Assembly (NCBI RefSeq): GCF_001073085.1
Contig: NZ_JVFV01000042.1
Location: 62,001-126,000, forward strand
DNA from: Streptococcus pseudopneumoniae
Lineage (GTDB): Bacteria > Bacillota > Bacilli > Lactobacillales > Streptococcaceae
DNA: 64,000 nucleotides
Reading direction: 5' to 3'
Part shown: piece after piece, positions 1 to 8,826 of the stretch
Position numbering within the stretch: position 1 is the first letter of the stretch
Layout: every line of letters begins with the position of its first letter
Notes under the pieces: generated by a model
What the model was told of the DNA's origin: nothing
Seen by the model: only the letters and a program-made list of their open reading frames with translations
The model's database searches: none
Program-made: the position numbers and the translations under genes

Positions 1-204
1 GATGCTCATGGTTGCAAATGACAATACTGGAATGGTCAAAACTCCAATCATAATCATATCGTAGAGATGGGCTTGACGTGCTTTAGCAGTTTTGTCAACC
101 CCCGACAGAGCTCTAAGTCCAATCCAGAGTCCCAAAATAATCAAGACCAGTAGAATTGTCAACACTAAACTCTCTAAATACAAAGCAAATAGCTGAACTA
201 GCAT
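1..204 (-). CDS. DUF4059-like small membrane protein (3' end cut by window edge)
   Basis: An open frame runs from an ATG at 204 to the window edge, giving at least 68 residues with no stop. The product begins MLVQLFALYLESL, has one hydrophobic segment at about residues 10-32, then a short basic polar stretch (VDKTAKARQAHLYD) and the start of a second hydrophobic segment. This two-helix layout and the polar linker resemble the streptococcal DUF4059 family, which is often found beside amino-acid ABC transporters; that match is from memory. It lies directly downstream of the ABC ATPase gene on the same strand, about 80 bp away across a hairpin, so it may be co-transcribed. No function is known. 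Confidence 0.65.
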   Translation of the reverse strand, partial: MLVQLFALYLESLVLTILLVLIILGLWIGLRALSGVDKTAKARQAHLYDMIMIGVLTIPVLSFATMSI

Positions 205-235
205 GCTCTCTCTCATTTCTATTAATTTTAAAGAG

Positions 236-262
236 CAAACCCAGTTAGCTAGGCTAACTGAG
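236..262 (-). terminator. Hairpin between ABC ATPase gene and DUF4059 gene
   Basis: A perfect inverted repeat (CAGTTAGC, 3-base loop, GCTAACTG) sits in the 80 bp gap. The T tract on the minus strand is weak, so this is more likely a partial terminator or RNA-stabilising stem that lowers expression of the downstream small membrane gene. Confidence 0.4.
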
Positions 263-283
263 TCTTTCTTATCTTCTATTATA

Positions 284-1027
284 TCAAATATAGGTCCGTT
301 TGTAACTAGCAAAGAATTCTTTTGTTCGTTCTTCTTTAGGATGATTGATAATCTCATCTGGTGTTCCAGACTCAATAATCTTTCCTTTATCCAAGAACAA
401 AACCTTATCAGCTACTTGAGAAACAAAGGACATATCGTGACTGACTAAAATCATGGTTTGACCTGATTTAGCTGCATTAGCGATAGATCTTTCTACCTCA
501 CCAACTAATTCTGGATCAAGAGCTGAAGTAGGTTCATCCAAGAGCAAGATTGCTGGCTTCATGGCTAAAGCACGCGCCAAAGCTACCCGTTGTTTTTGTC
601 CACCTGATAAGTGGCGAGGATAGTGCTGTTGACGATCTGAAAGACCAACCTTAGCCAACTCTTCTTTGGCAATCTTAGTTGCTTCTTCGTCGGAAAGTTT
701 TTTAACAACTACCAAACCTTCCTTGACATTGTCTAAGGCTGTTCTACGTTCAAATAAGTTGAACTGTTGGAACACCATGGACAACTTGCGACGAAGAGTC
801 AAGATTTCATCTTGAGTAATTTGAGAAAAATCCACTTTGAAATCATCAATCTGAATACTTCCACTATCAGGTGTTTCCAGATAATTTAGGCTACGAAGAA
901 AGGTTGACTTCCCCGCTCCTGAGGAACCAATCAAAGCTACTACTTCCCCTTTTTGAATATCTAAATTCAGATGATCCAAGACGGTTTGACCAGAAAAGGA
1001 TTTGCTTAAATTTGAAATCTTAATCAT
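284..1027 (-). CDS. Polar amino-acid ABC transporter, ATP-binding protein
   Basis: The 247-residue protein is a cytoplasmic ABC ATPase that powers uptake through the neighbouring permease. It has Walker A GSSGAGKST near residue 35, the signature LSGGQKQR near 140, Walker B ILLLDEP near 160 and an H-loop histidine (VSHD) near 195. Length and spacing are those of the PAAT family (GlnQ/HisP-like). Its ATG overlaps the permease stop codon in a TAATG arrangement, so the two are translationally coupled. No substrate-binding protein gene is visible here; it must be elsewhere or fused to another permease. Substrate specificity cannot be read from the sequence. Confidence 0.93.
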   Translation of the reverse strand: MIKISNLSKSFSGQTVLDHLNLDIQKGEVVALIGSSGAGKSTFLRSLNYLETPDSGSIQIDDFKVDFSQITQDEILTLRRKLSMVFQQFNLFERRTALDNVKEGLVVVKKLSDEEATKIAKEELAKVGLSDRQQHYPRHLSGGQKQRVALARALAMKPAILLLDEPTSALDPELVGEVERSIANAAKSGQTMILVSHDMSFVSQVADKVLFLDKGKIIESGTPDEIINHPKEERTKEFFASYKRTYI

Positions 1028-1827
1028 TAGCGAAGGTCTCCTTTCACATCTGTTTTCGTATTATCTGGTGCTTCGATTGCCATTTTTTTCTCAATAAAGC
1101 GGCCAAGATTTTCAATAGCGATATTTACCACCCAGTATACAAGGGCAACTGAGATGAAACGTTCGAAGTAACGATAGTCGGCACCACCCAAAATCTGAGC
1201 TTGAGCAAAGACTTCTACAACACCCGCACTAAAGGCTAGGGAAGTCCCCTTAGTCAAACCGATTAGGGAGTTAATCAAGGTTGGAGTCGCTACTACTGCT
1301 GCATTTGGAATAATCACACGACGGTAAACTTGTGCACGTGTCATTCCAAGACTACGAGCGGCTTCAATCTCTCCAGGATTAACAGAAAGAATAGCGGCAC
1401 GGATAGTTTCACTAGCGTAGGCTGCTTCATTAAAGGCAAAAGCTACAATGGCAAAAGCTGCAGCCGGAATCGCATTGATATTAAAAGCAGTCCCCCATTG
1501 TTGATTCAACGCTTTTAATGCTAGAGGAATTCCATAGTAAGTCAACATCAGCTGCACTAGGATTGGTGTCCCTTTTAAGAAACTAACAAAGAATGCTTGT
1601 AATGGATAAAGAATTCTAACGCGATTAATTTTTACAATAGCAAAAACCAAGGCCAAGATTATACCAAAAAAAGCACCAAATACTGTCAACATCAATGTTG
1701 TTGGCAATTGTTGTACAATTCTTGGAATCCCATCAAAGACAGAACGAAAACTAAACAGTTTGCCGTCTGGAATATACTGCATCAAGTTTTGGTACCAATC
1801 TGATGCTAAAATTGTTGTAACATTCAT
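1027..1827 (-). CDS. Polar amino-acid ABC transporter, permease
   Basis: The 266-residue integral membrane protein is of the HisM/GlnP permease family, with about five to six hydrophobic segments. The EAA-type coupling motif (EIEAARSLGM) is near residues 150-160 and contacts the ATPase. It starts at an ATG preceded by a good Shine-Dalgarno sequence (AGGAGAGG). It forms a two-gene operon with the ATPase at 284-1027. It lacks a fused extracellular binding domain, so it needs a separate lipoprotein receptor not present in this window. Confidence 0.92.
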   Translation of the reverse strand: MNVTTILASDWYQNLMQYIPDGKLFSFRSVFDGIPRIVQQLPTTLMLTVFGAFFGIILALVFAIVKINRVRILYPLQAFFVSFLKGTPILVQLMLTYYGIPLALKALNQQWGTAFNINAIPAAAFAIVAFAFNEAAYASETIRAAILSVNPGEIEAARSLGMTRAQVYRRVIIPNAAVVATPTLINSLIGLTKGTSLAFSAGVVEVFAQAQILGGADYRYFERFISVALVYWVVNIAIENLGRFIEKKMAIEAPDNTKTDVKGDLR

Positions 1828-1983
1828 AGAAACATCCTCTCCTGATAATGAATCATTCTATCATACTTCTGCCTAGATTTAAAATATTTGCTACGAGCAG
1901 AAGAGACTTTGTCTACCTACTAGTTTATCATACTTTAAAAGTGTGAGGTTATATATTTTACCTATCAAGGAGATAGAAAAAAA

Positions 1984-2340
1984 CTATTTCAAATCCAAGT
2001 TGTCGTAGGTTTTACGATAACCAATCTGCTTCACAGCACCATTCTCCACTAATATAGGACGTTTTAATAACATACCATCACTGGCCAAGAGTTTGGCCGC
2101 TTCTTTTTTGGATAAAGTTCCAACCTTGTCTTTTAAACCCAGTTCACGGTATTTAATACCACTAGTATTGAAAAATTGCTTCAACTCAAATTCTGAAGTT
2201 TCAAGCCAATTTAAAATGACTTCTTCACTCGGAGTTTCTTCTACAATATGAACATCTTTATACTCTAATCCGAGTTGATCTAACTCTTTTTTGGCTTTTT
2301 TACAAGTTGTACATTTTGGATATTCGATAAATTCTAACAT
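1984..2340 (-). CDS. ArsC/Spx-family thioredoxin-fold protein
   Basis: The protein has 118 residues and a CTTC (CxxC) motif at residues 10-13, as in the ArsC/Spx/YffB family. It begins MLEFIEYPKCTTCKKAKKEL. Spx proteins proper bind the RNA polymerase alpha subunit and have a conserved RPI motif, and an RPI tripeptide is present here (KRPILV near residue 93). Both an Spx/MgsR-like regulator and a true arsenate-reductase-like enzyme are possible. It is followed on the same strand by the amino-acid transporter genes but separated by about 155 bp. Upstream it is spaced 11 bp from ogt, so it is probably the last gene of a GNAT-ogt-arsC operon. Confidence 0.85.
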   Translation of the reverse strand: MLEFIEYPKCTTCKKAKKELDQLGLEYKDVHIVEETPSEEVILNWLETSEFELKQFFNTSGIKYRELGLKDKVGTLSKKEAAKLLASDGMLLKRPILVENGAVKQIGYRKTYDNLDLK

Positions 2341-2351
2341 TTTTTCTCTTT

Positions 2352-2864
2352 CTATTTTTTATTTTCTTGATAACTTGCACCTTCATGATTCAAGAGCCAA
2401 GCCTTCTTATCAAGTCCCCAAGCATAGCCTGTCAGACGTCCTCCAGCACCTAGCACACGGTGACAGGGGACAAGAATAGACCAGGGATTGCGCCCTACTG
2501 CTCCTCCGATTGCTTGGGCAGAAGCTACTTGCAAGTCCTTAGCTATTTGTCCATAAGTAACAGTCTGACCGAAAGGAATTCCCCGCAAGTAGTTCCAGAC
2601 TCTTTTTTCGAAATCACTACCGACAGGAGCCAAAGGTAACTGAGACAAATCTTGATTTTGTCCTTTAAAATAAGCATCTAAACAGCTAGCAATTTGATTT
2701 AAAATGGGATGACTTTCAACAGCAGTTACATCATTTTCAGATAATCCCTTCTCAAAATCACTCTCTTCCTCAACCCATATCCCAAACAGATAGTGATCAT
2801 CTGCTACCAAAGATAAGATTCCAATCGGAGACTTATACAGCATCTTTGCATACTTCTTAGACAT
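2352..2864 (-). CDS. ogt: Methylated-DNA--protein-cysteine S-methyltransferase
   Basis: The 170-residue enzyme directly repairs O6-alkylguanine by transferring the alkyl group to its own cysteine. The active-site motif VPCHRVLGAGG is near residue 133 and the conserved RNPW and GYAWGLDKKAWLL segments flank it. The Ada/Ogt DNA-binding winged helix (FGQTVTYGQIA) lies at about residues 98-110. Its start overlaps the end of the upstream GNAT gene by 8 bp, indicating coupling. Confidence 0.93.
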   Translation of the reverse strand: MSKKYAKMLYKSPIGILSLVADDHYLFGIWVEEESDFEKGLSENDVTAVESHPILNQIASCLDAYFKGQNQDLSQLPLAPVGSDFEKRVWNYLRGIPFGQTVTYGQIAKDLQVASAQAIGGAVGRNPWSILVPCHRVLGAGGRLTGYAWGLDKKAWLLNHEGASYQENKK

Positions 2865-3357
2865 TTGATTTTAATTTTTGGTAGGCCAAGCGTTCTCCAT
2901 CTACTGGAACTTTACCGACCTGTTTAAAACCAAGCTTTTCAAAGATATGTTGCATGGCCTTGTTTTTAGCATGTGTATCTGAACGAAAATCTAGGTAATC
3001 AAAGCCTTCAATCAAGCCTTCCAAGAAGGTCTGGGCAACACCTTGGCCTTGGACATCTCTAGAAACCGCAATCCGATGAAATACAAGGTATTCCGGTTCT
3101 CTTCCCTCCCAACTTCCATTATAAATGGCTTCATAAGCTTTTTCTGGACTTTTAGTCACTGCTGCATAGGCTAAAAGTTCTCCTTCGTCCAAGGCTACAT
3201 AAGCCTGACCAGAGATGATATCTTCAATAATCGTGTCGGCATTTGGGTAATCATTTTGCCACTGGGTGCTACCAGCTTCCGCCAAGCATTTTTTAGCATC
3301 CTCAATCACCTGCATAATTGCATCTACTTCGTTTGGAAAGGCTAAACGAATTTCCAT
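2857..3357 (-). CDS. GNAT-family N-acetyltransferase
   Basis: This is a single-domain GNAT protein of 166 residues. The acetyl-CoA loop is recognisable in VSRDVQGQGVAQTFLEGL, near residues 105-122. I chose the ATG at 3357 (MEIRLAFPNE) because it follows a good Shine-Dalgarno (AGAGGAG); a longer frame starting at 3417 lacks one. The substrate is unknown. It overlaps ogt by 8 bp and is probably the first gene of that operon. Confidence 0.85.
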   Translation of the reverse strand: MEIRLAFPNEVDAIMQVIEDAKKCLAEAGSTQWQNDYPNADTIIEDIISGQAYVALDEGELLAYAAVTKSPEKAYEAIYNGSWEGREPEYLVFHRIAVSRDVQGQGVAQTFLEGLIEGFDYLDFRSDTHAKNKAMQHIFEKLGFKQVGKVPVDGERLAYQKLKSNV

Positions 3358-3491
3358 CTTATCTCCTCTTTTCTGACTAGTTTCTCTCATCATAGCATAA
3401 TTTAAAGCTTTCGACAAGCAGTTAAAACTTGACTTTTTATTTCTATTATTTTATAATCTAGTTATCAAAACCAGATAAACAGGAGTTGGAA

Positions 3492-3947
3492 ATGAAAACT
3501 ACTTTTTCCTACCCAGAATGGGACGAAATTCCAAATATTGATCTCTATTTGGATCAGGTCCTACTTTATGTGAATAAAGTTTGTTCCCCTATTTCTCATG
3601 CTAAAGAGAAAGGTTTAACTGCATCAATGGTGAACAACTATGTGAAGCACGGCTATATCAGTAAACCTGAAAAGAAAAAATACCAACGCAAACAAATTGC
3701 CCGACTGATTGCTATTACCACTCTCAAGTCTGTTTTTTCTATCCAAGAAATTGCTCAAACCCTGAATACCCTACACACAGAGACTAACTCACAAGAACTT
3801 TACAATGCTTTTGTGGACTATATGAATAAAGATATTGATCCAGCTAATCCAATCATTCAAGCAAGCTGTCAAACGGTCAAACTTTATCATCAAACACTTG
3901 CACTAGTCTATACAGAAACCCAAGAGGAGGAAACAAATGAATACTAG
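3492..3947 (+). CDS. DUF1836 family protein
   Basis: The 151-residue cytoplasmic protein belongs to the DUF1836 family. An N-terminal helical region with a MerR-like helix-turn-helix flavour (LTASMVNNYVKHGYISKPEK) at about residues 35-55 suggests DNA binding, but no target is known. The start at 3492 is chosen because AGGAG lies 6 bases upstream; an in-frame TTG at 3486 is too close to it. Its last codons overlap the start of the hemolysin III gene by 11 bp, so the two are co-translated. It is divergent from the GNAT-ogt operon. Confidence 0.82.
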   Translation: MKTTFSYPEWDEIPNIDLYLDQVLLYVNKVCSPISHAKEKGLTASMVNNYVKHGYISKPEKKKYQRKQIARLIAITTLKSVFSIQEIAQTLNTLHTETNSQELYNAFVDYMNKDIDPANPIIQASCQTVKLYHQTLALVYTETQEEETNEY

Positions 3948-4584
3948 TTTCAAACTTAGTAAACGACTTAGTTTTGGAGAAGAAATTGCCAACAGTGTCA
4001 CCCATGCTATAGGGGCTGTACTTATGCTCATCTTACTTCCTATTTCATCAACCTATAGTTATGAGGCGCATGGTTTCTTATCGTCTATCGGTGTATCCAT
4101 CTTCGTTATCAGCCTCTTTCTCATGTTTCTTTCATCGACCATTTATCATTCTATGGCTTATGGTTCCACTCATAAATATGTGTTACGAATTATTGACCAT
4201 TCTATGATTTATGTTGCGATTGCAGGTTCTTATACTCCTGTCGTTTTGACCTTGATGAATAACTGGTTTGGTTATCTGATTATCGCCATTCAGTGGGGAA
4301 CAACTATTTTCGGTATTCTTTATAAAATCTTTGCCAAAAAAGTCAATGAAAAATTTAGTCTAATACTCTACCTCATCATGGGTTGGCTAGTTGTGGCTAT
4401 CCTACCAGCAATCATCAGTCAAACAAATCCAATCTTTTGGACCCTTATGGTATCAGGTGGGCTTTGCTATACAGTTGGTGCTGGTTTTTATGCTAAGAAG
4501 AAACCATATTTCCACATGATCTGGCATCTCTTCATTCTGGCAGCTTCAGCTCTCCAATACATCGCCATTGTTTATTACATGTAA
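3937..4584 (+). CDS. Hemolysin III family membrane protein (PAQR-like)
   Basis: The 215-residue protein has seven predicted membrane helices and the family hallmarks: ITHAIGA-type histidine (SVTHAIGAV) near residue 20, STIYHSMAYG near residue 68, and the C-terminal HMIWHLFILAAS near residue 195, whose histidines bind zinc in PAQR/HlyIII proteins. The haemolysin name is historical and the physiological role in streptococci is unclear. It is translationally coupled to the DUF1836 gene and ends at a strong bidirectional terminator. Confidence 0.9.
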   Translation: MNTSFKLSKRLSFGEEIANSVTHAIGAVLMLILLPISSTYSYEAHGFLSSIGVSIFVISLFLMFLSSTIYHSMAYGSTHKYVLRIIDHSMIYVAIAGSYTPVVLTLMNNWFGYLIIAIQWGTTIFGILYKIFAKKVNEKFSLILYLIMGWLVVAILPAIISQTNPIFWTLMVSGGLCYTVGAGFYAKKKPYFHMIWHLFILAASALQYIAIVYYM

Positions 4585-4616
4585 AAATAGGCCGGGAAAA
4601 TCCCGACCTATTTTTA
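4584..4616. terminator. Bidirectional terminator, hemolysin III / pdxT
   Basis: An AT-flanked hairpin (AAAAATAGG...CGGGA / TCCCG...CCTATTTTT) lies between convergent genes and gives a T tract on both strands. It overlaps the pdxT stop codon. Confidence 0.85.
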
Positions 4617-5186
4617 TTTGCACATATTGATAAAGTATTGATGCAAGCGAAGATCATTTGTTAATTCCGGATGAAAGGAGGTCACTAGCATATTCTTTTC
4701 TTGAGCAGCAACGATTTGATTGTTCACTACTGCCAGAACATCAACACCCTTACCAACTTCACTAATAATAGGTCCACGGATAAAGGTCATGGGAATCTTG
4801 CCAACACCCTTGCAGTCTGCTTCTGTATAAAAGCTTCCTAGCTGACGTCCATAGGCATTGCGCTCCACTACTATGTCCATGGTAGCCAGATGAGTCTCTT
4901 CCTGAGAGGTAATCTGTTTCGCTAGCAAAATCAAACCAGCACAAGTCCCAAAGACTTGTAAACCATTGATAATAGCCTCTCTTAGAGGAAGTAGCATCTG
5001 CTGGTCACGTAGGAGTTTTCCCATAGCTGTTGACTCACCGCCAGGTAAAATCAAACCTGACAAGTCACTCTCATGCTGTTGAAAGTCTTCTAGATTTCGC
5101 AGTTCAATACTTTCAACTCCTAGTTTGGCAAGGACTTTCTCATGCTCTACAAAGGCGCCTTGCAAGGCCAATATTCCAATTTTCAT
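4614..5186 (-). CDS. pdxT: Pyridoxal 5'-phosphate synthase glutaminase subunit PdxT
   Basis: The 190-residue class I glutaminase releases ammonia from glutamine and channels it to PdxS. Visible are the oxyanion segment [10 protein letters not shown] near residue 47, the nucleophile in GTCAGL near residue 79, and the catalytic His-Glu in SFHPEL near residue 170. It starts 1 bp after the pdxS stop, so the two subunits are produced from one transcript. Confidence 0.96.
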   Translation of the reverse strand: MKIGILALQGAFVEHEKVLAKLGVESIELRNLEDFQQHESDLSGLILPGGESTAMGKLLRDQQMLLPLREAIINGLQVFGTCAGLILLAKQITSQEETHLATMDIVVERNAYGRQLGSFYTEADCKGVGKIPMTFIRGPIISEVGKGVDVLAVVNNQIVAAQEKNMLVTSFHPELTNDLRLHQYFINMCK

Positions 5187-6062
5187 CTATTTTCCTCGCT
5201 CAGCCATGAGAATTTGGATTTCATTCTCATTGATACCAACCATGGCTTCTCCCAAATCTTCTGAGATTTGAGCTAAAATTTGAGGATTTTGATAGTTTGT
5301 AACTGCCTTGACAATTGCTGCTGCACGTTTAACAGGATCACCTGATTTGAAAATCCCTGAACCAACAAAGACACCTTCTGCACCTAGCTGCATCATAAGA
5401 GCAGCATCTGCAGGTGTTGCTACACCGCCTGCTGCGAAGTTCACGACTGGTAGTTTTCCATGTTCGTGAACGTATTGAACTAATTCTACAGGTACTTGGA
5501 GTTCTTTTGCTGCGACATAGAGTTCATCCTCACGGAGATTTTGGATGCGGCGAATTTCTTGATTCATCATACGCATATGGCGGACTGCCTGAACGATATC
5601 TCCTGTTCCAGGTTCCCCTTTTGTACGAATCATAGAAGCTCCTTCAGCGATACGACGTAAGGCTTCACCCAAGTCTTTAGCGCCACAGACAAAAGGAACT
5701 TGAAATTCTTTCTTGTCCACATGGAAACGGTCATCAGCTGGAGATAGTACTTCACTCTCATCGATATAGTCAATCTCGATGGCCTCTAAAATCTGTGCTT
5801 CGACAAAATGCCCAATTCGAACCTTGGCCATAACTGGAATACTGACTGCTTCTTGGATTTCCTTGATCATCTTTGGATCGCTCATGCGAGAGACACCACC
5901 AGCTGCACGAATATCCGCTGGGATTCGCTCCAAGGCCATAACTGCTGCAGCGCCTGCAGCTTCTGCAATTCTTGCTTGTTCAGGGTTTTGAACATCCATG
6001 ATAACGCCACCCTTGAGCATCTGTGCCAAATTTTTGTTTAATTCATAACGATTTTCAGTCAT
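5187..6062 (-). CDS. pdxS: Pyridoxal 5'-phosphate synthase subunit PdxS
   Basis: The 291-residue TIM-barrel synthase builds pyridoxal 5'-phosphate from ribose 5-phosphate, glyceraldehyde 3-phosphate and ammonia from PdxT. Family landmarks include GGVIMDV, the lysine in [10 protein letters not shown] near residue 80, and GEPGTGDI near residue 150. I chose the ATG at 6062 ([10 protein letters not shown]) because it has a GAGGAAG ribosome-binding site and matches the family N-terminus; the frame stays open to 6188 but that would add 42 unconserved residues. A promoter is at 6102-6130. Confidence 0.96.
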   Translation of the reverse strand: MTENRYELNKNLAQMLKGGVIMDVQNPEQARIAEAAGAAAVMALERIPADIRAAGGVSRMSDPKMIKEIQEAVSIPVMAKVRIGHFVEAQILEAIEIDYIDESEVLSPADDRFHVDKKEFQVPFVCGAKDLGEALRRIAEGASMIRTKGEPGTGDIVQAVRHMRMMNQEIRRIQNLREDELYVAAKELQVPVELVQYVHEHGKLPVVNFAAGGVATPADAALMMQLGAEGVFVGSGIFKSGDPVKRAAAIVKAVTNYQNPQILAQISEDLGEAMVGINENEIQILMAERGK

Positions 6063-6101
6063 TTTCTCTTCCTCAATAGTTGTATTGGTAGCTACAGTTT
6101 T

Positions 6102-6130
6102 ATTGTAAGGTAGAAATGACTCAAGAACAA
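6102..6130 (-). promoter_or_regulatory. pdxST promoter
   Basis: TTGTTC at 6125-6130 and TACAAT at 6102-6107 are separated by exactly 17 bases, about 40 bp before the pdxS start. No MocR/PdxR-type regulator gene is adjacent. Confidence 0.6.
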
Positions 6131-6174
6131 GATAAAAAAAATCGATTTGTCTGGGTACAATTATCTCAATCATC

Positions 6175-6196
6175 AAAAAAGTACCCATATAAGGTA
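6175..6196 (-). terminator. Terminator after the TIGR02206-like gene
   Basis: The minus-strand hairpin GTACC / GGTAC is followed by six T residues. It isolates pdxST from the upstream gene. Confidence 0.75.
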
Positions 6197-6199
6197 CTC

Positions 6200-6835
6200 T
6201 TACTTCTTAGATTTTTTAATGCTTTTCACAAGATAAAACAGATATCCTGAGACCATGTAAGCAACAAAGATAATGGCTGCCCATCTAAAGACAAAGCCCC
6301 AACCATGTTTGGTAGCATTCAAAAAGAAATAGGGGAAGGGATTGTCCTTAGCATTTGGAATATTCATTTTAAGAACTAAACCGTTGAGAATAGCAAATCC
6401 CATATAGAGCAAAGGCAAGACGGTCCACACAATAGGATCAAACCACTTATATTGGCGATTCTTATCAAACAAGAGCGTATCTACTAGAAACCAGAGGGGC
6501 ACAATATAATGGCAAAGGAAATTTTCCAAACGGTAAAAATCTGTTGCGATCGGTGCTAGCATAAAATGATAAATGACACAGGTGATCATGATACTCATGG
6601 TAACGCCACCTTTGAGTCGTAAAATACCTGGGTTTTGCCAACTATTATCGTCACCACGCATCTTTAGTAACAGATAAGCTGTAAAAAGTGTTACCAAAAG
6701 GTTAGAAAGCACTGTGTAGTAGAGCAACATCCCAAAACCACCGTGCTTGGTTATTTCCAAATAAACACCAAGAAAAGCAGCGATAAATAGAAGAGCACGA
6801 CTATAAAATATAATTGTTTTATTTCTCAACATCAT
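6200..6835 (-). CDS. TIGR02206/YwaF-family integral membrane protein
   Basis: The 211-residue protein has about six hydrophobic segments and the layout of the YwaF/TIGR02206 family (also called Pr206 in pneumococcus). Recognisable segments include [19 protein letters not shown] near residues 100-118 and [11 protein letters not shown] near the C terminus. Function is unknown. Its ATG overlaps the stop codon of the PhnA-like gene, so the two form an operon ended by the hairpin at 6175-6196. Confidence 0.8.
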   Translation of the reverse strand: MMLRNKTIIFYSRALLFIAAFLGVYLEITKHGGFGMLLYYTVLSNLLVTLFTAYLLLKMRGDDNSWQNPGILRLKGGVTMSIMITCVIYHFMLAPIATDFYRLENFLCHYIVPLWFLVDTLLFDKNRQYKWFDPIVWTVLPLLYMGFAILNGLVLKMNIPNAKDNPFPYFFLNATKHGWGFVFRWAAIIFVAYMVSGYLFYLVKSIKKSKK

Positions 6836-7173
6836 TAAATCTTCTTCACAAATTCTGATTTAAGTTTCATTGCGCCAAAACCATCAATCTTACAATCGAT
6901 GTTATGGTCACCTTCAACAATACGAATATTTTTCACACGAGTTCCTTGCTTAAGGTCTTTTGGTGCGCCTTTTACTTTGAGGTCTTTGATCAAGGTTACT
7001 GTGTCTCCATCAGCCAATTTATTTCCATTAGCATCGATGGCAATAACACCTTCTTCAATTTCTGCTTGTTCAGCAGGATTCCATTCATAAGCACACTCTG
7101 GGCAGACTAGCAAGGCTCCGTCTTCATAGACATATTCTGAATTACATTTTGGGCAATTTGGTAGATTGTTCAT
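6835..7173 (-). CDS. phnA: PhnA-family zinc-ribbon protein
   Basis: The 112-residue protein has an N-terminal zinc ribbon (CPKCNSEY...CPECAYEW, residues about 6-29) followed by the PhnA/YjdM domain ([19 protein letters not shown]). The name derives from an early phosphonate assignment that has little support; the role is unknown. I start it at 7173 because AGAAGGAGAT precedes that ATG; an in-frame ATG at 7194 lacks a good site. It is coupled to the downstream membrane protein gene. Confidence 0.87.
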   Translation of the reverse strand: MNNLPNCPKCNSEYVYEDGALLVCPECAYEWNPAEQAEIEEGVIAIDANGNKLADGDTVTLIKDLKVKGAPKDLKQGTRVKNIRIVEGDHNIDCKIDGFGAMKLKSEFVKKI

Positions 7174-7265
7174 TTTATCTCCTTCTATTTTCATGATGGT
7201 TTGATTGTCAAATTTTCGTTAACAAAGACTATTATACCTTAAAATTAAAAATTTGACAAATTGCT

Positions 7266-7301
7266 AAAAAACCGACTCACCACTATCGTGGTCAATCGGT
7301 T
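7266..7301 (-). terminator. Terminator after cmk
   Basis: The minus-strand hairpin AACCGATT ... AGTCGGTT is followed by a T tract. It ends the LysM-cmk transcript. Confidence 0.75.
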
Positions 7302-7312
7302 AAAATTTCAAA

Positions 7313-7984
7313 TTAAAAATGTTTGACTGCTTCTGATTTAATTTTTTCGACAACTTCTAAAATACTTAGTCCTGTCGTGTCCAGATAGATTGCATCATCT
7401 GCCTGCTTAAGAGGAGAAGTTTCACGATGACTATCTTTATAATCACGCGCAGCGATCTCTTCTTTCAAAGTTTCCAAATCTGTTTCGATCCCCTTTGAAA
7501 GATTTTCCTTATAACGTCGTTCTGCACGTTCATCCACTGAAGCAACAAGAAAAATCTTCAATTCAGCCTTAGGCAAGACCACTGTGCCAATATCTCGACC
7601 ATCCATGACGATTCCGCCTTGTTGGGCAATTTCTTGCTGGAGGGCTACCAATTTTTCACGAATAGCTGGAATGGCTGCAAAAGCAGATACAGCATTAGTT
7701 ACTTCATTTTCTCGGATTGGATTGGTAACATCAACGTCTCCAACAAAAACAAGCTGTTCTCCTGTTTCGGCACGACCAAAACTAATCGGATATTGTTCCA
7801 ATAATTCAAGAAGTCGAGATGACTCTTCTGGGCTTACTTGGTTGTTTAAAGCAATGTAAGTCGCAGCACGATACATGGCACCTGTATCCAGATAAGTATA
7901 GCCAAAGTCCTTAGCGATAATCTTTGCTACTGTACTCTTACCACTTGAAGCTGGACCATCAATAGCGATCTGAATTGTTTTCAT
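7313..7984 (-). CDS. cmk: Cytidylate kinase
   Basis: The 223-residue enzyme phosphorylates CMP and dCMP with ATP in the cytoplasm. The P-loop is GPASSGKST near residue 10, the CMP-binding DTGAMYR is near residue 37, and the [10 protein letters not shown] segment is near residue 127. It lies 8 bp after the LysM-protein gene, a gene pair conserved in streptococci as I recall it. Confidence 0.96.
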   Translation of the reverse strand: MKTIQIAIDGPASSGKSTVAKIIAKDFGYTYLDTGAMYRAATYIALNNQVSPEESSRLLELLEQYPISFGRAETGEQLVFVGDVDVTNPIRENEVTNAVSAFAAIPAIREKLVALQQEIAQQGGIVMDGRDIGTVVLPKAELKIFLVASVDERAERRYKENLSKGIETDLETLKEEIAARDYKDSHRETSPLKQADDAIYLDTTGLSILEVVEKIKSEAVKHF

Positions 7985-7992
7985 TCTAACTC

Positions 7993-8481
7993 CTATCTTG
8001 TCTTAAGGACATCACCAGGATTTGCAAACCAAGTTCCTGAAGACATATGACCAGGGTTCAAGGCTTCAAGCTGGGCAATAGAAATGCCTGCTCTAGCTGC
8101 AATAGCTGCCTCACCTTCACCTGCAAGGACAGTAATGGTTCCCTCAGCATTTGTATGTTCCTCTGAACTACTTGAAGAAGTTGATTCTGCTTCAGAACTT
8201 GATGCTTCAACTGAACTACTTGATGATGTTGAAGAAACTTCCTCTACCTTAGGCGCAGAAGAATCATGAAAATCTTTCAAGGCTGCCGTACGATCACTTC
8301 CACCGGATGACAGGTAGATTAGAATAGCAATCATACCGACAACGATAACAAAGAAAATACAAGCCAAAATCGTTAAAATACGATTAGCTCCTACTCCTGA
8401 TTCCTTATTTCCTCTGCTTCTGCGTTCCGAACGACTTTCCTCGATATCGTAAATATCTTCTTGCCATGGTTCCTTTTCCAT
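7993..8481 (-). CDS. Membrane-anchored LysM domain protein
   Basis: The 162-residue protein has a basic, arginine-rich cytoplasmic N terminus, one membrane helix at about residues 35-57 ([20 protein letters not shown]), a Ser/Glu-rich external linker at about 75-110, and a C-terminal LysM-like domain (residues about 113-162) with the [10 protein letters not shown] core. This predicts a type II membrane protein that contacts the peptidoglycan. The start follows AAGGAGT. It shares a 45 bp divergent promoter region with the ferredoxin gene. Confidence 0.85.
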   Translation of the reverse strand: MEKEPWQEDIYDIEESRSERRSRGNKESGVGANRILTILACIFFVIVVGMIAILIYLSSGGSDRTAALKDFHDSSAPKVEEVSSTSSSSSVEASSSEAESTSSSSSEEHTNAEGTITVLAGEGEAAIAARAGISIAQLEALNPGHMSSGTWFANPGDVLKTR

Positions 8482-8491
8482 ACCTTACTCC

Positions 8492-8520
8492 TTGTTTTTT
8501 TTCTAATTTCTTATTACAAT
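8492..8520 (+). promoter_or_regulatory. Promoter of ferredoxin gene (leaderless)
   Basis: TTGTTT at 8492-8497 and TACAAT at 8515-8520 are 17 bases apart. The start codon of the ferredoxin gene begins 6 bases after the -10 hexamer, exactly where transcription should start. Confidence 0.65.
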
Positions 8521-8526
8521 ATAAAT

Positions 8527-8724
8527 ATGAAAATCACACTTATACCTGAACGATGCATTGCCTGCGGGCTATGCCAAACCTATTCTGATTTATTTGATTA
8601 CCATGATAATGGTATTGTGCGTTTCTATGATGATCCTAATCAACTAGAGAGAGACGTCCCAGCTAGTGAAGAGCTACTGGAAGCTGTAAAACAGTGTCCT
8701 ACTCGCGCGCTCATCAAAGATTAA
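8527..8724 (+). CDS. Ferredoxin
   Basis: The 65-residue protein carries one iron-sulphur cluster motif: CIACGLC at residues 10-16 and a distant cysteine in KQCPTRA near residue 58, the pattern of small Bacillus-type 3Fe/4Fe ferredoxins. It begins MKITLIPERC. There is no Shine-Dalgarno sequence, and the predicted transcription start coincides with the ATG, so translation is probably leaderless. An upstream in-frame extension to 8461 would contain the promoter and is rejected. The electron partner is not encoded nearby. Confidence 0.88.
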   Translation: MKITLIPERCIACGLCQTYSDLFDYHDNGIVRFYDDPNQLERDVPASEELLEAVKQCPTRALIKD

Positions 8725-8826
8725 TTTGTCATCAGTGGTGATTCGATTTCCAAATACCACTTCCTCTAGTTTAGCATATTTTTCCAGAAAATTATAGTCT
8801 TTTGAAGGACTTATTTTTAGCAAATC

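Noticed and set aside
2857..3417. Longer GNAT start at 3417
   Set aside because: The ATG at 3357 has a strong Shine-Dalgarno and the added N-terminal residues do not look conserved.
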